Assembly (NCBI RefSeq): GCF_029407905.1
Contig: NC_073629.1
Span: 55,440,301 to 55,504,300 of the forward strand
Direction of reading: 5' to 3'
Length of the DNA: 64,000 bases
Source: Bubalus kerabau
Lineage: Eukaryota; Chordata; Mammalia; Artiodactyla; Bovidae
Part shown: piece after piece, positions 24,901 through 31,110 of the stretch
How the letters are laid out: each line of letters opens with the position of its first letter
Position numbering within the stretch: position 1 is the first letter of the stretch
Notes under the pieces: model-generated
Database searches by the model: none
What the model was told of the DNA's origin: nothing
Seen by the model: only the letters and a program-made list of their open reading frames with translations
Made by a program: the position numbers and the translations under genes

Positions 24901-26730
24901 GCACCATGTGCTGACCTGCTTCCATCACCTCCCTGCAGAGATGCTCTCCTCAGCCTCCAGCACCACGCACAGAGCCACCACTGCCACCCACTGCATAGAA
25001 GCGCTCCTCTTCCCTTACAGGCTCTGACCCTCCATACCCGTCTCATTGGCAGGTGCCTGCCTCAGACCCTGCAGGCCCCATCTGCCTGGAACTACCCTGC
25101 CATACAGATGCCTTGCTTACTTACCCCTCGATTCTGACGCCCTGATCCTGATCAGTGCCACTGCTGTCACCACCACCACCTCATGCCACCCATGTTGGAA
25201 GGTCTTCTTACTTACTCTGCCTGTAGCATCCTGCACCAGGCTGATGAGGCTCTCCCACCCCCATACATGATCTGTTTCCCTCCTAATGGCGTTGGAGTAA
25301 GTCATTCTGTAGAGATGGAAGAGAAAGGAAGAGAGTAGAGAAAGCAAGAGGAAGTTTATCCATCAATTTAATTCTATACCATATGTACGTATTACCTATT
25401 CAAAAAACAAATAAATTATATCATTACAGTTGGCCCTCTAACTGTGGTGTTAGGAGCTTATAACTGTGAGACTTCAATAGGAGGGAGCAGATGAGTGTGA
25501 AAGAACCAATTTTTCCTCATTCAGAGCAGAGAATGGTAAACATTGTCTGAAGTTGATAAATTAAAAAATTAGGAGCATACATTACTTAGATTTTGATGGT
25601 AATCACTAGAACTAAAATCAAAATTGCCTCAGGAAGTTGACTTAGAGGATGATGGGAGTAGTAGGAAGGCACGAGAAGGGAAGAAACAGATGATTATTTT
25701 TCAGTGTAAACTCTTCGGTATTCTTTGACTTTTTTCTGTAATTGTATATTAATTTATTATTGTAGTCTCACTCCGCCTGGCATCCTCTTTGTTGAGAGCT
25801 AAGGGAGGGGTTTCCTTTTGTTGTCTACAAGGCTCTTTGAAAGAAGTCTGTGATTTTGCGCTCTTCCTACCCAAACGAACTAAACCGTAAATATGGATCT
25901 CATCAGTACATCCTTCAGGCTCTCCTGCATCAATGTCATTTATAAGTCTGAGTCTTTGGCAGTGAGGGCATCCACACTGATCTGACAGACATGTTTTTGG
26001 CTGGAATTAGGTTAAGCTGTTTTCAGACTGAGCTGTATATACAGATGGTTGATCATTTTCTTGGTAATGTTCCTTGGCCCCATATTAGTTAATTTGCAAA
26101 GTTCTTTTGGTGTCAGGATAGTAGTAATAAAGTGCTCTGAACTGGCAGCCAGCATCACAAAATAGTATAATGTAATGACTGCTGTTGACACTTCTATAGC
26201 TCCCCTAACATTGAATTCTTGTGAGGCTCATTCACTTTTATAGCCCGACAGCAATGGGATAATGGCATTATAAATATTCGGCCTGTTTGATTTGCTGCTA
26301 GGCTCCTTAAAGAGCTTGTGACTTGTGTATTTGGCCACCAAGGCAAAGGATGATGCTGTAGATGCCACTTCCCAGTTTCTGTGTTCCTGCTGAGGTTAAG
26401 TGGTTTAAAATGGGGTAGAGCTTCCAGTGACACCACTCAAGGTATCCCCCATCCCCATGCCATGGTCCTGGACTCTGTCTTAGCTGCAGAGGCTAAGGAC
26501 CAGCTAAAGCCTGGCTCAAGTTATCAGGGGTTGAGGACCACTCAGTTCCCAAACCACTACATGACTCTTACAGATGGACTGACTTTGGTGTACTTTTTGT
26601 ATTTAAATCTTTACTTCATCTTGAATTTATTTTGATTTGTAATGATAATTATTTCATTAATTTACAGAAAGACAGTACACTGGATGCTGCTGAAGAAATC
26701 ATCAAGGCATGGAGTAGACAGAACTCTTGA
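832..26730 (+). CDS. KYAT3: KYAT3 (CCBL2), kynurenine-oxoglutarate transaminase 3, C-terminal eight exons (5' partial)
   Basis: PLP-dependent fold-type I aminotransferase. By family knowledge it converts L-kynurenine to kynurenic acid and also has cysteine-S-conjugate beta-lyase activity. Join: 832-957, 1053-1173, 6740-6816, 10425-10514, 13564-13750, 18901-18977, 19382-19468, 26668-26730. All introns start GT and end AG and the phases are consistent, giving 275 uninterrupted residues and a TGA stop. Against the roughly 454-residue vertebrate protein as I remember it, this is about residue 180 to the end. Visible motifs: NTPHNPLGK (PLP-site Asn), SDEVYEW (PLP-ring Asp and Tyr), SAGKTFSVTGWK (Schiff-base lysine, near residue 280) and FVRFCFIK (Arg expected to hold the substrate carboxylate). 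No frameshift or premature stop is seen, so the gene looks functional. The N-terminal exons lie left of the window. The paralogue KYAT1 is the main alternative, but the residue pattern I recall fits KYAT3 far better. Confidence 0.95.
1053..1173 (+). CDS. KYAT3: KYAT3 coding exon B
   Basis: This exon is 121 bp, begins in phase 0 and ends one base into an Ala codon. The acceptor is TGTGTAG and the donor is GTACCA. The intron before it is only 95 bp. It encodes VYTKEELQVIADLCIKYD and SDEVYEWLVY, with the PLP-ring Asp and the neighbouring Tyr. Confidence 0.95.
1629..1800 (+). repeat. Bov-tA SINE with (CA)n tail
   Basis: The tRNA-like head starts GGCTTCCCCAGTGGCTCAAT and the Bov-A body ends near 1800. 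A CA microsatellite (about 1804-1822) follows as the tail. Confidence 0.85.
2070..2346 (-). repeat. CHR-type (cetartiodactyl tRNA-Glu) SINE
   Basis: Reversed SINE: a T-rich tail at about 2070-2088, then the body, then the tRNA-like head (CTACTGGACTACCAGG) at 2323-2338. It is older and more diverged than the Bov-tA copies. Confidence 0.7.
2410..2520 (+). repeat. L2 3'-end remnant
   Basis: Diverged text resembling an L2 3' end, with TTGAATAAAATGAATAG near the terminus. It is adjacent to the CHR element. Confidence 0.4.
2521..3172. other. Intronic sequence without recognised features
   Basis: KYAT3 intron B. A/T-rich, no exon-like reading frame. It may be an old unclassified interspersed repeat, but I cannot name it. 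Confidence 0.5.
3184..3378 (-). repeat. Bov-tA SINE with 11-bp target duplication
   Basis: Reverse-strand Bov-tA. The target duplication AGATAACCAGT is perfect at 3173-3183 and 3379-3389. Confidence 0.9.
3801..3868. repeat. 34-bp perfect tandem duplication
   Basis: Unit 3801-3834 (begins AGCTGAGCAAAGG, ends CTCATGCTA) is repeated exactly at 3835-3868. It is in KYAT3 intron B. Confidence 0.9.
3870..5134. other. Intronic sequence without recognised features
   Basis: A/T-rich intron. The largest frames, near 3832-4234 on both strands, show no family I know. A simple ATT-rich stretch occurs at about 4540-4605. Confidence 0.5.
5138..5260 (-). repeat. Partial Bov-tA/Bov-A SINE
   Basis: Only the Bov-A body is present, reversed, ending TTGCCATTTCATTCTCCAGG. 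The tRNA head is missing. Confidence 0.8.
6195..6326 (+). repeat. MER5-like hAT MITE remnant
   Basis: Diverged text resembling MER5A (GGCCTTCCCCAGAGTTTCTG ... AAGAACCACCACTG). These are old non-autonomous hAT-Charlie elements. Confidence 0.5.
6380..6540. other. Isolated GC-rich block in KYAT3 intron B
   Basis: About 160 bp of G/C-rich sequence with several CpGs in an otherwise A/T-rich intron, 200 bp before exon C. I do not recognise a repeat or exon here. Confidence 0.5.
6740..6816 (+). CDS. KYAT3: KYAT3 coding exon C, with the PLP lysine
   Basis: This exon is 77 bp (two bases completing the split Ala codon, then 25 codons). The acceptor follows a C/T-rich tract and reads CATTCAG; the donor is GTAAGA. 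It encodes FPGMWERTITIGSAGKTF followed by SVTGWK. The Lys of SAGKTF is the expected Schiff-base residue, so the catalytic core is intact. Confidence 0.95.
7110..9720 (+). mobile_element. BovB LINE (RTE clade), 5'-truncated, in KYAT3 intron C, host of a nested BovB
   Basis: BovB encodes an apurinic-type endonuclease plus reverse transcriptase (RT). This copy starts near the RT N-terminal region, at 7110-7260, and resumes at 8282-9720. The part at 8312-9010 translates as RT (VHQGCILS, NNLRYA), but the catalytic box reads YAYD instead of YADD. A C-terminal frame follows at 9056-9565. The 3' tail is ACTGAACTGAACTG. The target duplication is short (AATG at 7106-7109 and 9721-9724). It is dead: the RT aspartate is mutated, frames are broken and the endonuclease is missing. 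Confidence 0.9.
7261..8269 (-). mobile_element. BovB LINE nested in the 7110-9720 copy, opposite orientation
   Basis: Reverse-strand 3' portion of BovB, about 1.0 kb, 5'-truncated within the RT domain. The host BovB stops at 7260 and resumes at 8282. The flanks GGAATCCCAGTT (7249-7260) and GGAATCACAGTT (8270-8281) are a 12-bp target duplication with one mismatch. RT fragments on the minus strand at 7763-8143 include the intact YADD box, followed by the C-terminal part at 7260-7766. Confidence 0.92.
10425..10514 (+). CDS. KYAT3: KYAT3 coding exon D
   Basis: This exon has 30 codons in phase 0 on both sides. The acceptor is TTTTGCAG and the donor is GTATGT. It encodes LGWSIGPKHLIKHLQTVQQ and NTVYTCATPLQ, the conserved segment that follows the PLP lysine. 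Confidence 0.95.
10598..10814 (+). repeat. Bov-tA SINE with 10-bp target duplication
   Basis: Complete head-to-tail copy ending in CACTTTC repeats, just after KYAT3 exon D. Target duplication GTTGGCTCAG at 10588-10597 and 10815-10824. Confidence 0.92.
11188..11855. repeat. Ancient mammalian interspersed repeat (class not assigned)
   Basis: Starts TATTAGTTTCCTAGTTC and contains CAGCTTCTGGTGGTACTCGC. I recognise this as a widely dispersed old mammalian repeat but am unsure of its formal name. It sits inside the L1M and is split by the SINE at 11219-11409. Confidence 0.5.
11219..11409 (+). repeat. Bov-tA SINE
   Basis: Diverged forward copy (GATGGCTCAGATGGTAAAGA ... GACATGACTGAGCAACT) nested in an older repeat. 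Confidence 0.85.
12440..12600 (-). repeat. L2 remnant
   Basis: Reverse-strand L2 3'-end text (AAACAAATACTTACTGAGTG, TTTTGGAGCTTATAGCC). Confidence 0.6.
12839..13034. repeat. Tigger/MER2-type DNA transposon remnant
   Basis: The left end is TACAGTTGGCCCTCCCTATC and the right end is its diverged inverted copy (GTAAGGGACAACTGTA), with TA at both edges. This is characteristic of pogo-like Tigger MITEs. Confidence 0.75.
13184..13463 (-). repeat. BOVA2 dimeric SINE, exact 12-bp target duplication
   Basis: Two reversed Bov-A units. The (CTG)n at about 13184-13202 is the reversed CAG tail, not an independent triplet repeat. Target duplication GTAATATTACTC at 13172-13183 and 13464-13475. It ends 100 bp before KYAT3 exon E. 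Confidence 0.95.
13564..13750 (+). CDS. KYAT3: KYAT3 coding exon E
   Basis: This exon is 187 bp (62 codons plus one base). The acceptor is AATATACAG. The donor is GTTTGT, with T at +3, which is weaker than the other KYAT3 donors here. It encodes EALAQAFWIDIKRMDDPECY through PDGGYFIIADVSLL, the start of the small C-terminal domain. Confidence 0.95.
14165..14340 (-). repeat. MIR SINE
   Basis: Reverse-strand MIR text: ATATTTATTGAGGGTCTACT, then AACTTGCCTGAAGTCATACA. Confidence 0.65.
14341..14990. other. Intronic sequence without recognised features
   Basis: KYAT3 intron E, A/T-rich, no coding signal or repeat that I can name. Confidence 0.5.
14996..15256. repeat. Tigger-family DNA transposon remnant
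   Basis: The ends are TAGTTGACCCTAGAATAATG and GTTCAAGGGTCAGCTGTA, diverged inverted termini of a pogo-like element. An internal GTTGGCCCTCC resembles the element at 12839. Confidence 0.6.
15257..15894. other. Intronic sequence without recognised features
   Basis: KYAT3 intron E. Unique-looking A/T-rich DNA; nothing further supported. Confidence 0.5.
15895..16110 (-). repeat. MIR SINE
   Basis: Reversed MIR: TTTTGAGCATTTATGATACA, ATCCCCATTGATAGTTGAGA and AATAAGTAGCAGAGG. Confidence 0.65.
16290..16515 (-). repeat. BOVA2 SINE plus second truncated copy at its right end
   Basis: Reversed BOVA2. The flanking TACTTAAATAAG occurs at 16278-16289 and 16516-16527. The right duplicate is followed directly by another CTG-rich SINE start (16528-16578), truncated after about 50 bp. 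Confidence 0.85.
16528..16578 (-). repeat. Truncated BOVA2 fragment
   Basis: Only the 3' end of a reversed Bov-A unit (CTGCTGCTGCTACTGCTGCT ... GACTCTGTGCGA), adjoining the previous SINE's target duplication. Confidence 0.8.
16780..17160 (+). repeat. L1 3' UTR remnant
   Basis: TATGGTTACCAAGGGGGAAA, ACACACTACTATATATAAAA and AACATTGTAAATCAACTAT are typical of an L1MA-type 3' end. It is interrupted at 17038-17128 by a BovB tail fragment and ends in (AATA)n. Confidence 0.7.
17038..17128 (-). mobile_element. BovB 3'-terminal fragment, (AAC)n-tailed type
   Basis: About 90 bp, reversed: TTGTTGTTGCTGTTCAGTTG then TGTCCAACTCTTTGC and the BovB terminal segment. It carries the AAC-type tail, not the GAACT-type tail of the long copies. 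Confidence 0.7.
17166..17356 (-). repeat. BOVA2 SINE, partial
   Basis: Reversed, CTG-rich start, one full unit plus part of a second, ending near GACTCTTAGACAG. Confidence 0.85.
17438..17466 (-). repeat. Minimal BOVA2 tail fragment
   Basis: Only CTGCTGCTGCTACTGCTGCT followed by AAGTC is present, the extreme 3' end of a reversed BOVA2. It is a very short 5'-truncated insertion or a copy of a nearby tail. Confidence 0.6.
17903..18118 (-). repeat. Bov-tA SINE with 8-bp target duplication
   Basis: Reversed copy with the tRNA-like head at the right end (GAGCTACCAGGGTAGCC). Flanks CAATAAAG at 17895-17902 and 18119-18126. Confidence 0.85.
18420..18545 (-). repeat. L2 remnant
   Basis: Reversed L2 3'-end text (ACTCATTCCACAAACATGC, GGAGATGGGGATAGTGATAA, TGTGGAGCTCACAATCTAAT). 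Confidence 0.6.
18901..18977 (+). CDS. KYAT3: KYAT3 coding exon F
   Basis: This exon is 77 bp and completes the split Asp codon, then runs 25 codons. The acceptor is TTGTTTTAG and the donor is GTAATG. It encodes DVDLFDMKDSNEPYDYKFVK and WMIKNK. The acidic segment appears variable in the family; the EPYDYKFVKWM core is conserved. Confidence 0.94.
19108..19250 (-). repeat. CHR-type SINE
   Basis: Reversed: T-rich tail, TTTTTTGGCCACACTATGCA, then GACCAAGGATTGAACCTAGG and the head CCATTGGTTCACCAGAG. It lies between KYAT3 exons F and G. Confidence 0.7.
19382..19468 (+). CDS. KYAT3: KYAT3 coding exon G
   Basis: This exon has 29 codons in phase 0. The acceptor is TTTTTCAG and the donor is GTAAGT. 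It encodes KLSAIPVSAFCNAETKLQFE and KFVRFCFIK. The Arg of FVRFCF corresponds to the substrate alpha-carboxylate-binding Arg of kynurenine aminotransferases. Confidence 0.95.
19660..20545 (+). repeat. HAL1/L1 ORF1-like ancient LINE remnant
   Basis: The text resembles the ORF1 half of an old mammalian L1 or HAL1: CAGAGCCTCAGAGTCAATGT, GAAAGCAGCCAGGGAAAAAC, TTCTTATCAGAAACAGTAGA and CCAGAATTCTATATTCAGGA. Frames are all broken. Confidence 0.55.
20566..20790 (+). mobile_element. Young bovine L1 (L1_BT-type) 3' end
   Basis: Heavily 5'-truncated L1 insertion: GAGCTGCCAGTCCAGGTTCG ... GGTTCAGGATGGGGAACACA ... CAAAACTAATACAATTATG, then a poly(A)-rich tail (20748-20800). Its low divergence from the bovine consensus I recall suggests a recent insertion. 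Confidence 0.8.
20801..22186. other. Intronic sequence, no recognised gene
   Basis: KYAT3 intron G. A/T-rich, with an A-rich run at about 21889-21915. The block 21230-21530 is less A/T-rich. The left part may continue the old L1/HAL1. Confidence 0.45.
22201..22328 (-). repeat. CHR-type SINE with target duplication
   Basis: Reversed CHR: a T18 tail, CCCGACCAGGAATTGAACTT, GGGCTGCAAGGGAATTCCC. Flanks GAACAAAGAATTT (about 22187-22199) and GAACAAAGAGTTT (about 22329-22341). Confidence 0.8.
22950..23530 (+). repeat. L1M ORF2-end/3' UTR remnant
   Basis: GTGCAGCATTGTTTGTAATA, GACTGCTAAATAAATTATGG and CTCTGGAAGGATACATAATA are the usual end of old L1M elements. Confidence 0.75.
23590..24600. repeat. 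Old L1M 3' UTR-like sequence
   Basis: Resembles a long L1M 3' UTR: GAGGTGGTGTCTGCCAGGCT, AATTTGGCCATTAGGAACCC, AGAAACCAAGATCTGGGC. Orientation not determined with confidence. Confidence 0.5.
24745..25270. other. C-rich block in the last KYAT3 intron
   Basis: About 500 bp of C-rich sequence (CCACCCACCACCCCGACAG and similar). It may be part of the same L1M 3' UTR. The open frame at 25046-25270 has no splice context or recognisable family. Confidence 0.4.
25370..25425 (+). repeat. L1M 3' terminus remnant
   Basis: CCATATGTACGTATTACCTA then TTCAAAAAACAAATAAAT is the standard end of old L1 elements. Confidence 0.55.
25430..26660. other. Intronic sequence before the last KYAT3 exon
   Basis: Mostly unique-looking DNA. 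The frames at 26194-26436 and 26381-26635 lack splice support and known domains. Nothing further can be supported. Confidence 0.45.
26668..26730 (+). CDS. KYAT3: KYAT3 terminal coding exon H with stop
   Basis: This exon has 20 codons plus TGA. The acceptor is ATTTACAG. It encodes KDSTLDAAEEIIKAWSRQNS, the C-terminal helix. It lies 7.2 kb from exon G across an intron rich in old L1 sequence. Confidence 0.95.
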   Translation, partial: KDSTLDAAEEIIKAWSRQNS

Positions 26731-26827
26731 TACACGCAGAGTGTGTTGTTTCTATAAAATGATCTAATATAAAATTACTTGGTGCTGCCGCTTGCTGGAT
26801 ATTGAAAACAAAAAATCTTTCAGTAAA

Positions 26828-26833
26828 AATAAA
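26828..26833 (+). promoter_or_regulatory. Candidate KYAT3 poly(A) signal AATAAA (proximal)
   Basis: An exact AATAAA lies about 100 bp after the KYAT3 stop. If used it gives a 3' UTR of roughly 120 nt. Confidence 0.5.
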
Positions 26834-26950
26834 ATTTAAAGGAATATTTCCAATGGTAACCTCACCCCTAACAATATTCTGGAGATCTTTCTTTCTTTTT
26901 TTTTTTTGCTGAACTGTATTAAAACAGCTTCTGTTTCCTCATAACAGTGG

Positions 26951-26956
26951 AATAAA
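26951..26956 (+). promoter_or_regulatory. Candidate KYAT3 poly(A) signal AATAAA (distal)
   Basis: An exact AATAAA lies 221 bp after the stop and 26 bp before the Bov-tA element. If it is the main signal, cleavage would fall at the edge of the SINE. Confidence 0.4.
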
Positions 26957-26981
26957 AATAGCACCTACTTTATTTATATGA

Positions 26982-27194
26982 CTTCCCTGGTGGCTCAGAC
27001 GGTGAAGTGTCTGCCTACAATGCGGGAGACCTGGGTTCGATCCCTGGGTCAGGAAGATCCCCTGGAGAAGGAAATGGCAAACCACTCCAGTACTCTTGCC
27101 TGGAAAATCCCATGGATGGAGGAGCCTGGTGGGCTACAGTTCATGGGGACACAAGGAGTCGGACACGACTGAGTGACTTCACTTTCACTTTCAC
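26982..27194 (+). repeat. Bov-tA SINE just after the KYAT3 3' end
   Basis: Complete, little-diverged forward copy. Target duplication TTTATATGA at 26973-26981 and 27195-27203. Confidence 0.95.
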
Positions 27195-27203
27195 TTTATA
27201 TGA

Positions 27204-27715
27204 AGTTTGTGAGTTGTTGGTGAGAGTGAAATGGACTGATGTAAGTAAAGCCTGCCAGATAGTAAGGGCTCACCTACTGTTGGCCAGTTTCACTTCTCTG
27301 CCATTGCATAAAAACTCAGGTCCTTCAACTTCATATTTTGGCTTGGTCTCTACCCACCTGTAGTTCCCTCCCCTCATTTACTAATGGTTTTGAACTTTAT
27401 TCATAGTTTTGCCTGTCACTTACAAGTACTGCCATCATCTGGGGCAGCTTTAGGGTCCACATGGATTATTACCTAGACTTTGGGCTCTCCCCCCTGGTGA
27501 TATTTATTTCCACCTCACTCTCCACTTCAGCCACCCACTCCCTTGGGCGTACTCTAAACCTTTCATCATTCCAGGCTGTTCCATCTTTGAGATAATATAT
27601 TAGTCATCTCATGCTGTAACCACCTATTCCTGCAGTAAATATCACCACTCCCTCACTATTTCCCTCTCTCTTTCTCTCAGCTTCTTTCAAAATAGCACTT
27701 TAAACTATCATTTCA
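27204..27715. other. Intergenic sequence without recognised features
   Basis: C/T-rich moderately unique sequence downstream of KYAT3; no gene signal. Confidence 0.5.
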
Positions 27716-27717
27716 CA

Positions 27718-27885
27718 TCCACTACTACTCAAAAATTGGTCCATGGCCCTCTTACATCAGAATCAACTAGGATCTTTGTTGAAAATAAATTTTGGTCTTC
27801 ACTCCGACCTACTGAATAATTCAGAATCTGCCCCTTTCCAGGTGATTCTTACACCACTAAAGTTTGACAATCACTGCTGTAGTTC
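27718..27885 (+). repeat. MER5-like hAT MITE remnant
   Basis: ATTGGTCCATGGCCC, ACCTACTGAATAATTCAGAA, CCAGGTGATTCTTACACCAC and TTTGACAATCACTG follow the MER5A pattern. Confidence 0.65.
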
Positions 27886-28204
27886 GTGGAACCTTTTAGT
27901 TCCTCTCAGCCTCTTTATATCTTCACTCCCTTCCTTATCCAACTTAGATTTATTTATTTAATGCCATAAATTTTTTATCAGGTAAAAATTAATGTTATCT
28001 AATATATATATTATACATATTATATATATATGTATACAAAAGTTTTTCTACTATACCTGATAAAGGCTTGAGGAAGAACAACAACAAAAGAGAGATGGAG
28101 AAACTGGAAAACATAAACTAAATGAAATGGGAACACTGAATATGAAATAGAAAAAGTGAAACAAACTAGATAAAAGTAAAACATCATCAGAGTCCAGGTG
28201 TTTT

Positions 28205-28330
28205 TAAACATGACTGCTCCCTAGAAACATATCTGGAGCTTTGGAGGAAAAAAAACAGTATCTGGGCATTTGTATTTTTCAAAAATTCCCAAGATAATTC
28301 TGATATGCATCTGGATTTTAAGAAGTGATT
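28205..28330 (+). repeat. Second MER5-like remnant
   Basis: CTGGGCATTTGTATTTTTCA and CCCAAGATAATTCTGATATG fit an old MER5-type element. Confidence 0.5.
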
Positions 28331-28559
28331 ACAGGATTACAGTTTTGGTGATGTAGAATTCTATTATTTTCCTGTGACCAATATTGATACAATGGTATTA
28401 AGTGAATAATAGTTACACAATCACAATAATAAAAGTTGTTTATCAGTTTTCACAATCAATAGCCAGACAAAAAGTAAAGGATAATGACAATTGCAAGCCA
28501 TAATGGGAACATGATTAACCTAACTATAAAATAATTACATACAGTTTGGGGGATCAAAC

Positions 28560-29020
28560 AGTGATGTGGTAAGTGGAAGTACATATATGGCACATGTTTT
28601 CATCAGTGTCTTTTGTTTGGCGCATTTAATCCATTTACATTTAAGGTAATTATTGATGTGTTTGATCCTATTACCATTTTCTTAATTGTCTTGGGTTTAT
28701 TTTCTGTAGGTCTTTTCCTTGTCTTGTTTCCTGCCTAGAGTTCCTTTAGAATTTGTTGTAAAGCTGGTTTGGTGGTGTTGAATTCTTTTAACTTTTGCTT
28801 GTCTGGAAAACTTTTGATTTCTCCATCAAATCTGAATGAGAGTCTTGCTGGGTAGCGTATTCTTGGTTGTAGGTTCTTCTCTTTCATCACTTAAATATAT
28901 CATACCATTCTCTTCTGGCTTGTAGAGTTTCTGTTGAGAAATCAGCTGATAACTTGATGGAAGTTCCCTTGTATCTTATTTGTCATTTTTCTCTTGTTGC
29001 TTTTAATATTTTATCTTTGT
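28560..29020 (-). repeat. L1 ORF2-region fragment
   Basis: Reverse-strand L1 text: AATCCATTTACATTTAAGGT, GTAAAGCTGGTTTGGTGGTG, GTTGAGAAATCAGCTGATAA. No open frame remains. Confidence 0.75.
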
Positions 29021-29773
29021 CATAAACATAATGAAATTCATTGTATGTTGAACTTATACGTGTTAGTTGTGTGAAGAAAAGAAGTAAGGCAGGGTAGAGG
29101 GGAATGAGAGATACAATTTGCTTTGTATCAGGGAAGCAAATTGGAATTTTAAATAGTGTGGCCAGGTGAGTTTTGTGGAGGTGCCATAGGAACAGACTTA
29201 GAAGAGGAGAGGGAGAGAGCCTTGTGAAGATCTTAGGGAGGAATACTCCAGGAACAAGGAATAGCCAGTGCAAAGGGTCTACAACAGGAAGGTGTCTTAT
29301 GTTTGATGAGTACCAAATAACCAAGGGACAGAGTAGTAGGTATTAGGGCAGAGTAGCAATGTCGGACCTCAAGGACTAGAGGAAGGATAATGGTCTGATA
29401 CCATCTCATCCATACTTTTTTTTTTTTTAATGCGTAAAATAATGTTTATTGGAGGATGGTTTCTAATTATTCCAAACTGGTAACCACCAAAAAGGTATGA
29501 GACTGGATAAGAGCACCAAATAGGTCAGTATTAGAAACTAAAGGGGGCTGATGACTTAGCTCTGGACTTTTGAAAAATGTGACTGCAAAGTGGAATAACT
29601 AGAAAAAGTTCTTCTCGTTTGATGATTCTTTCTCACATACAACACACACAAACACACACTCACTTACCCTCAACCTGCTATAATCTAGATTGTACCCATT
29701 ATTGTTCAAAATTTGCTAATGACCTCCACGTTCTTAGATTTAAAGGAACCTTCCCATTTCCATCCAACTTTAC
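29021..29773. other. Intergenic, unassigned
   Basis: Includes purine-rich sequence (about 29060-29400) that may be an old repeat I cannot name, and a T run at 29419-29429. No gene signal. Confidence 0.45.
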
Positions 29774-29980
29774 CTCTTACTTCCCACGTTGCAGTAGTGG
29801 TAAAGAATCTGCCTATCAATACAGGAGACACAAAAGATGTGAGTTCCATTCCTGGGTCTAGAAGATCCCCTGGAGTAGAAATGGCAACCCCTTATGGTAT
29901 TCTGGCCTGGAAAATTCCATAGACAGAGGAGCCTGGTGGGCTACAGTCCATGGGGTCGCAGAGAGTTGAACAAAACAGCA
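29774..29980 (+). repeat. Bov-tA SINE
   Basis: Forward copy, diverged head, ending GGGTCGCAGAGAGTTGAACA. Confidence 0.85.
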
Positions 29981-30099
29981 TTTGCCACTCTGGCCTTCCT
30001 AAACCCGTTTTTTTTGTTGTTCGTTTGTTTGTTTTTTTGGCTCCTGTGATGCTGCACATTCATGAATTACCTTCTGTCTGTTCCTTCTTCATCTCCTTT

Positions 30100-30605
30100 G
30101 CCTTTTCTTAGATACTGATATTCTGTCTTTCTCAATAAATAACTTCATTTACTCTGAATACACTTAAATCTGTAACAGCCTAGTCCTCTCTGTTGAATTT
30201 CAGACCCATATATTCAGTACCCCATTTGTCATCTCACACAGACATTCTATAGGCAAACCTTATGCAATCTGGATTGGATAAGCAATATCCAGTATTGTTT
30301 GGCAAACAATATCCAATCTTCTCACCTCAGTGAATGGTGCCCCCAATCCACTAACTCAAGTCAGAAAGCCTATTCACACAAGTCATTTTTAACTTTTCTC
30401 TCCACATCCAAATCCTCTAACTAGTACCCTAAATATCCCTTAAATCTATCACTTTTCTCTGCTCCAGTTGCCCCCATCCCTGCCCCCACCAGCCATACCA
30501 TTTCTCAACCAGATTACTATTCAACTCTTAACAGTTCTCCCTGCCTTCCTGTTTACAATGTATCTCTGTAGCCCAAACAAGCTTTATAAAATGTAAATGT
30601 GATCA
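30100..30605 (+). repeat. Possible L2 remnant
   Basis: Diverged text with CTGCCTTCCTGTTTACAATG and AAATGTAAATGTGATCATGT recalls the body of L2. Weak. Confidence 0.3.
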
Positions 30606-31110
30606 TGTTACATATATCAGTTAAGAATATTCCTGTTGCAAGTGACAGATAGCCAACCCATATGGGTTTAAATCAAATGAAAAAGAATTGTCTGTCTCAA
30701 CTGAGCATTTTAGGGGTAGTCTAGTTTTGTTAAAGCTTGATCCGAGACTGTTTGAACATCTCCTGTGGAGGTACGGGTCAGCAGTGGTCTGCCGCAGGGA
30801 CAGGGGATCTGGGTGTGGGTATGGCATTAAGTCCTCTTGGAGGAGGTCACCATTAACCCCACTATAGACTTCCCAGAACTTACATAGGCCTGGAAAATAG
30901 ACTCTTGGAGAGCACAACAGAACCTTGTACACCAGGACCCAAGAGAAAAGAACAGTGACCCAACAGGAGACGTGCCTGTGGGTGTCTGGGTGTCTCCAAC
31001 AAGGGTGTGGGTGAGTGGTGGCCTGCTTCAGGGTTGGGGGCACGAACTGTAGCAGTACATGCATGGGATCTTTTGAGGGAGGTCACCATTGTCTTCGTTA
31101 CCTTCACCAT

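Larger units (their letters stand above)
26731..26972 (+). other. KYAT3: KYAT3 3' UTR (probable extent)
   Basis: This unique A/T-rich sequence follows the stop codon and contains two canonical AATAAA hexamers, at 26828-26833 and 26951-26956. A Bov-tA SINE starts at 26982, so the transcript probably ends before or just inside it. The exact cleavage site cannot be read from sequence alone. Confidence 0.6.

Noticed and set aside
30621..31064. 147-codon minus-strand frame as a gene
   Set aside because: It lies mostly in the BovB 5' region; kept only as a weak antisense-frame observation.
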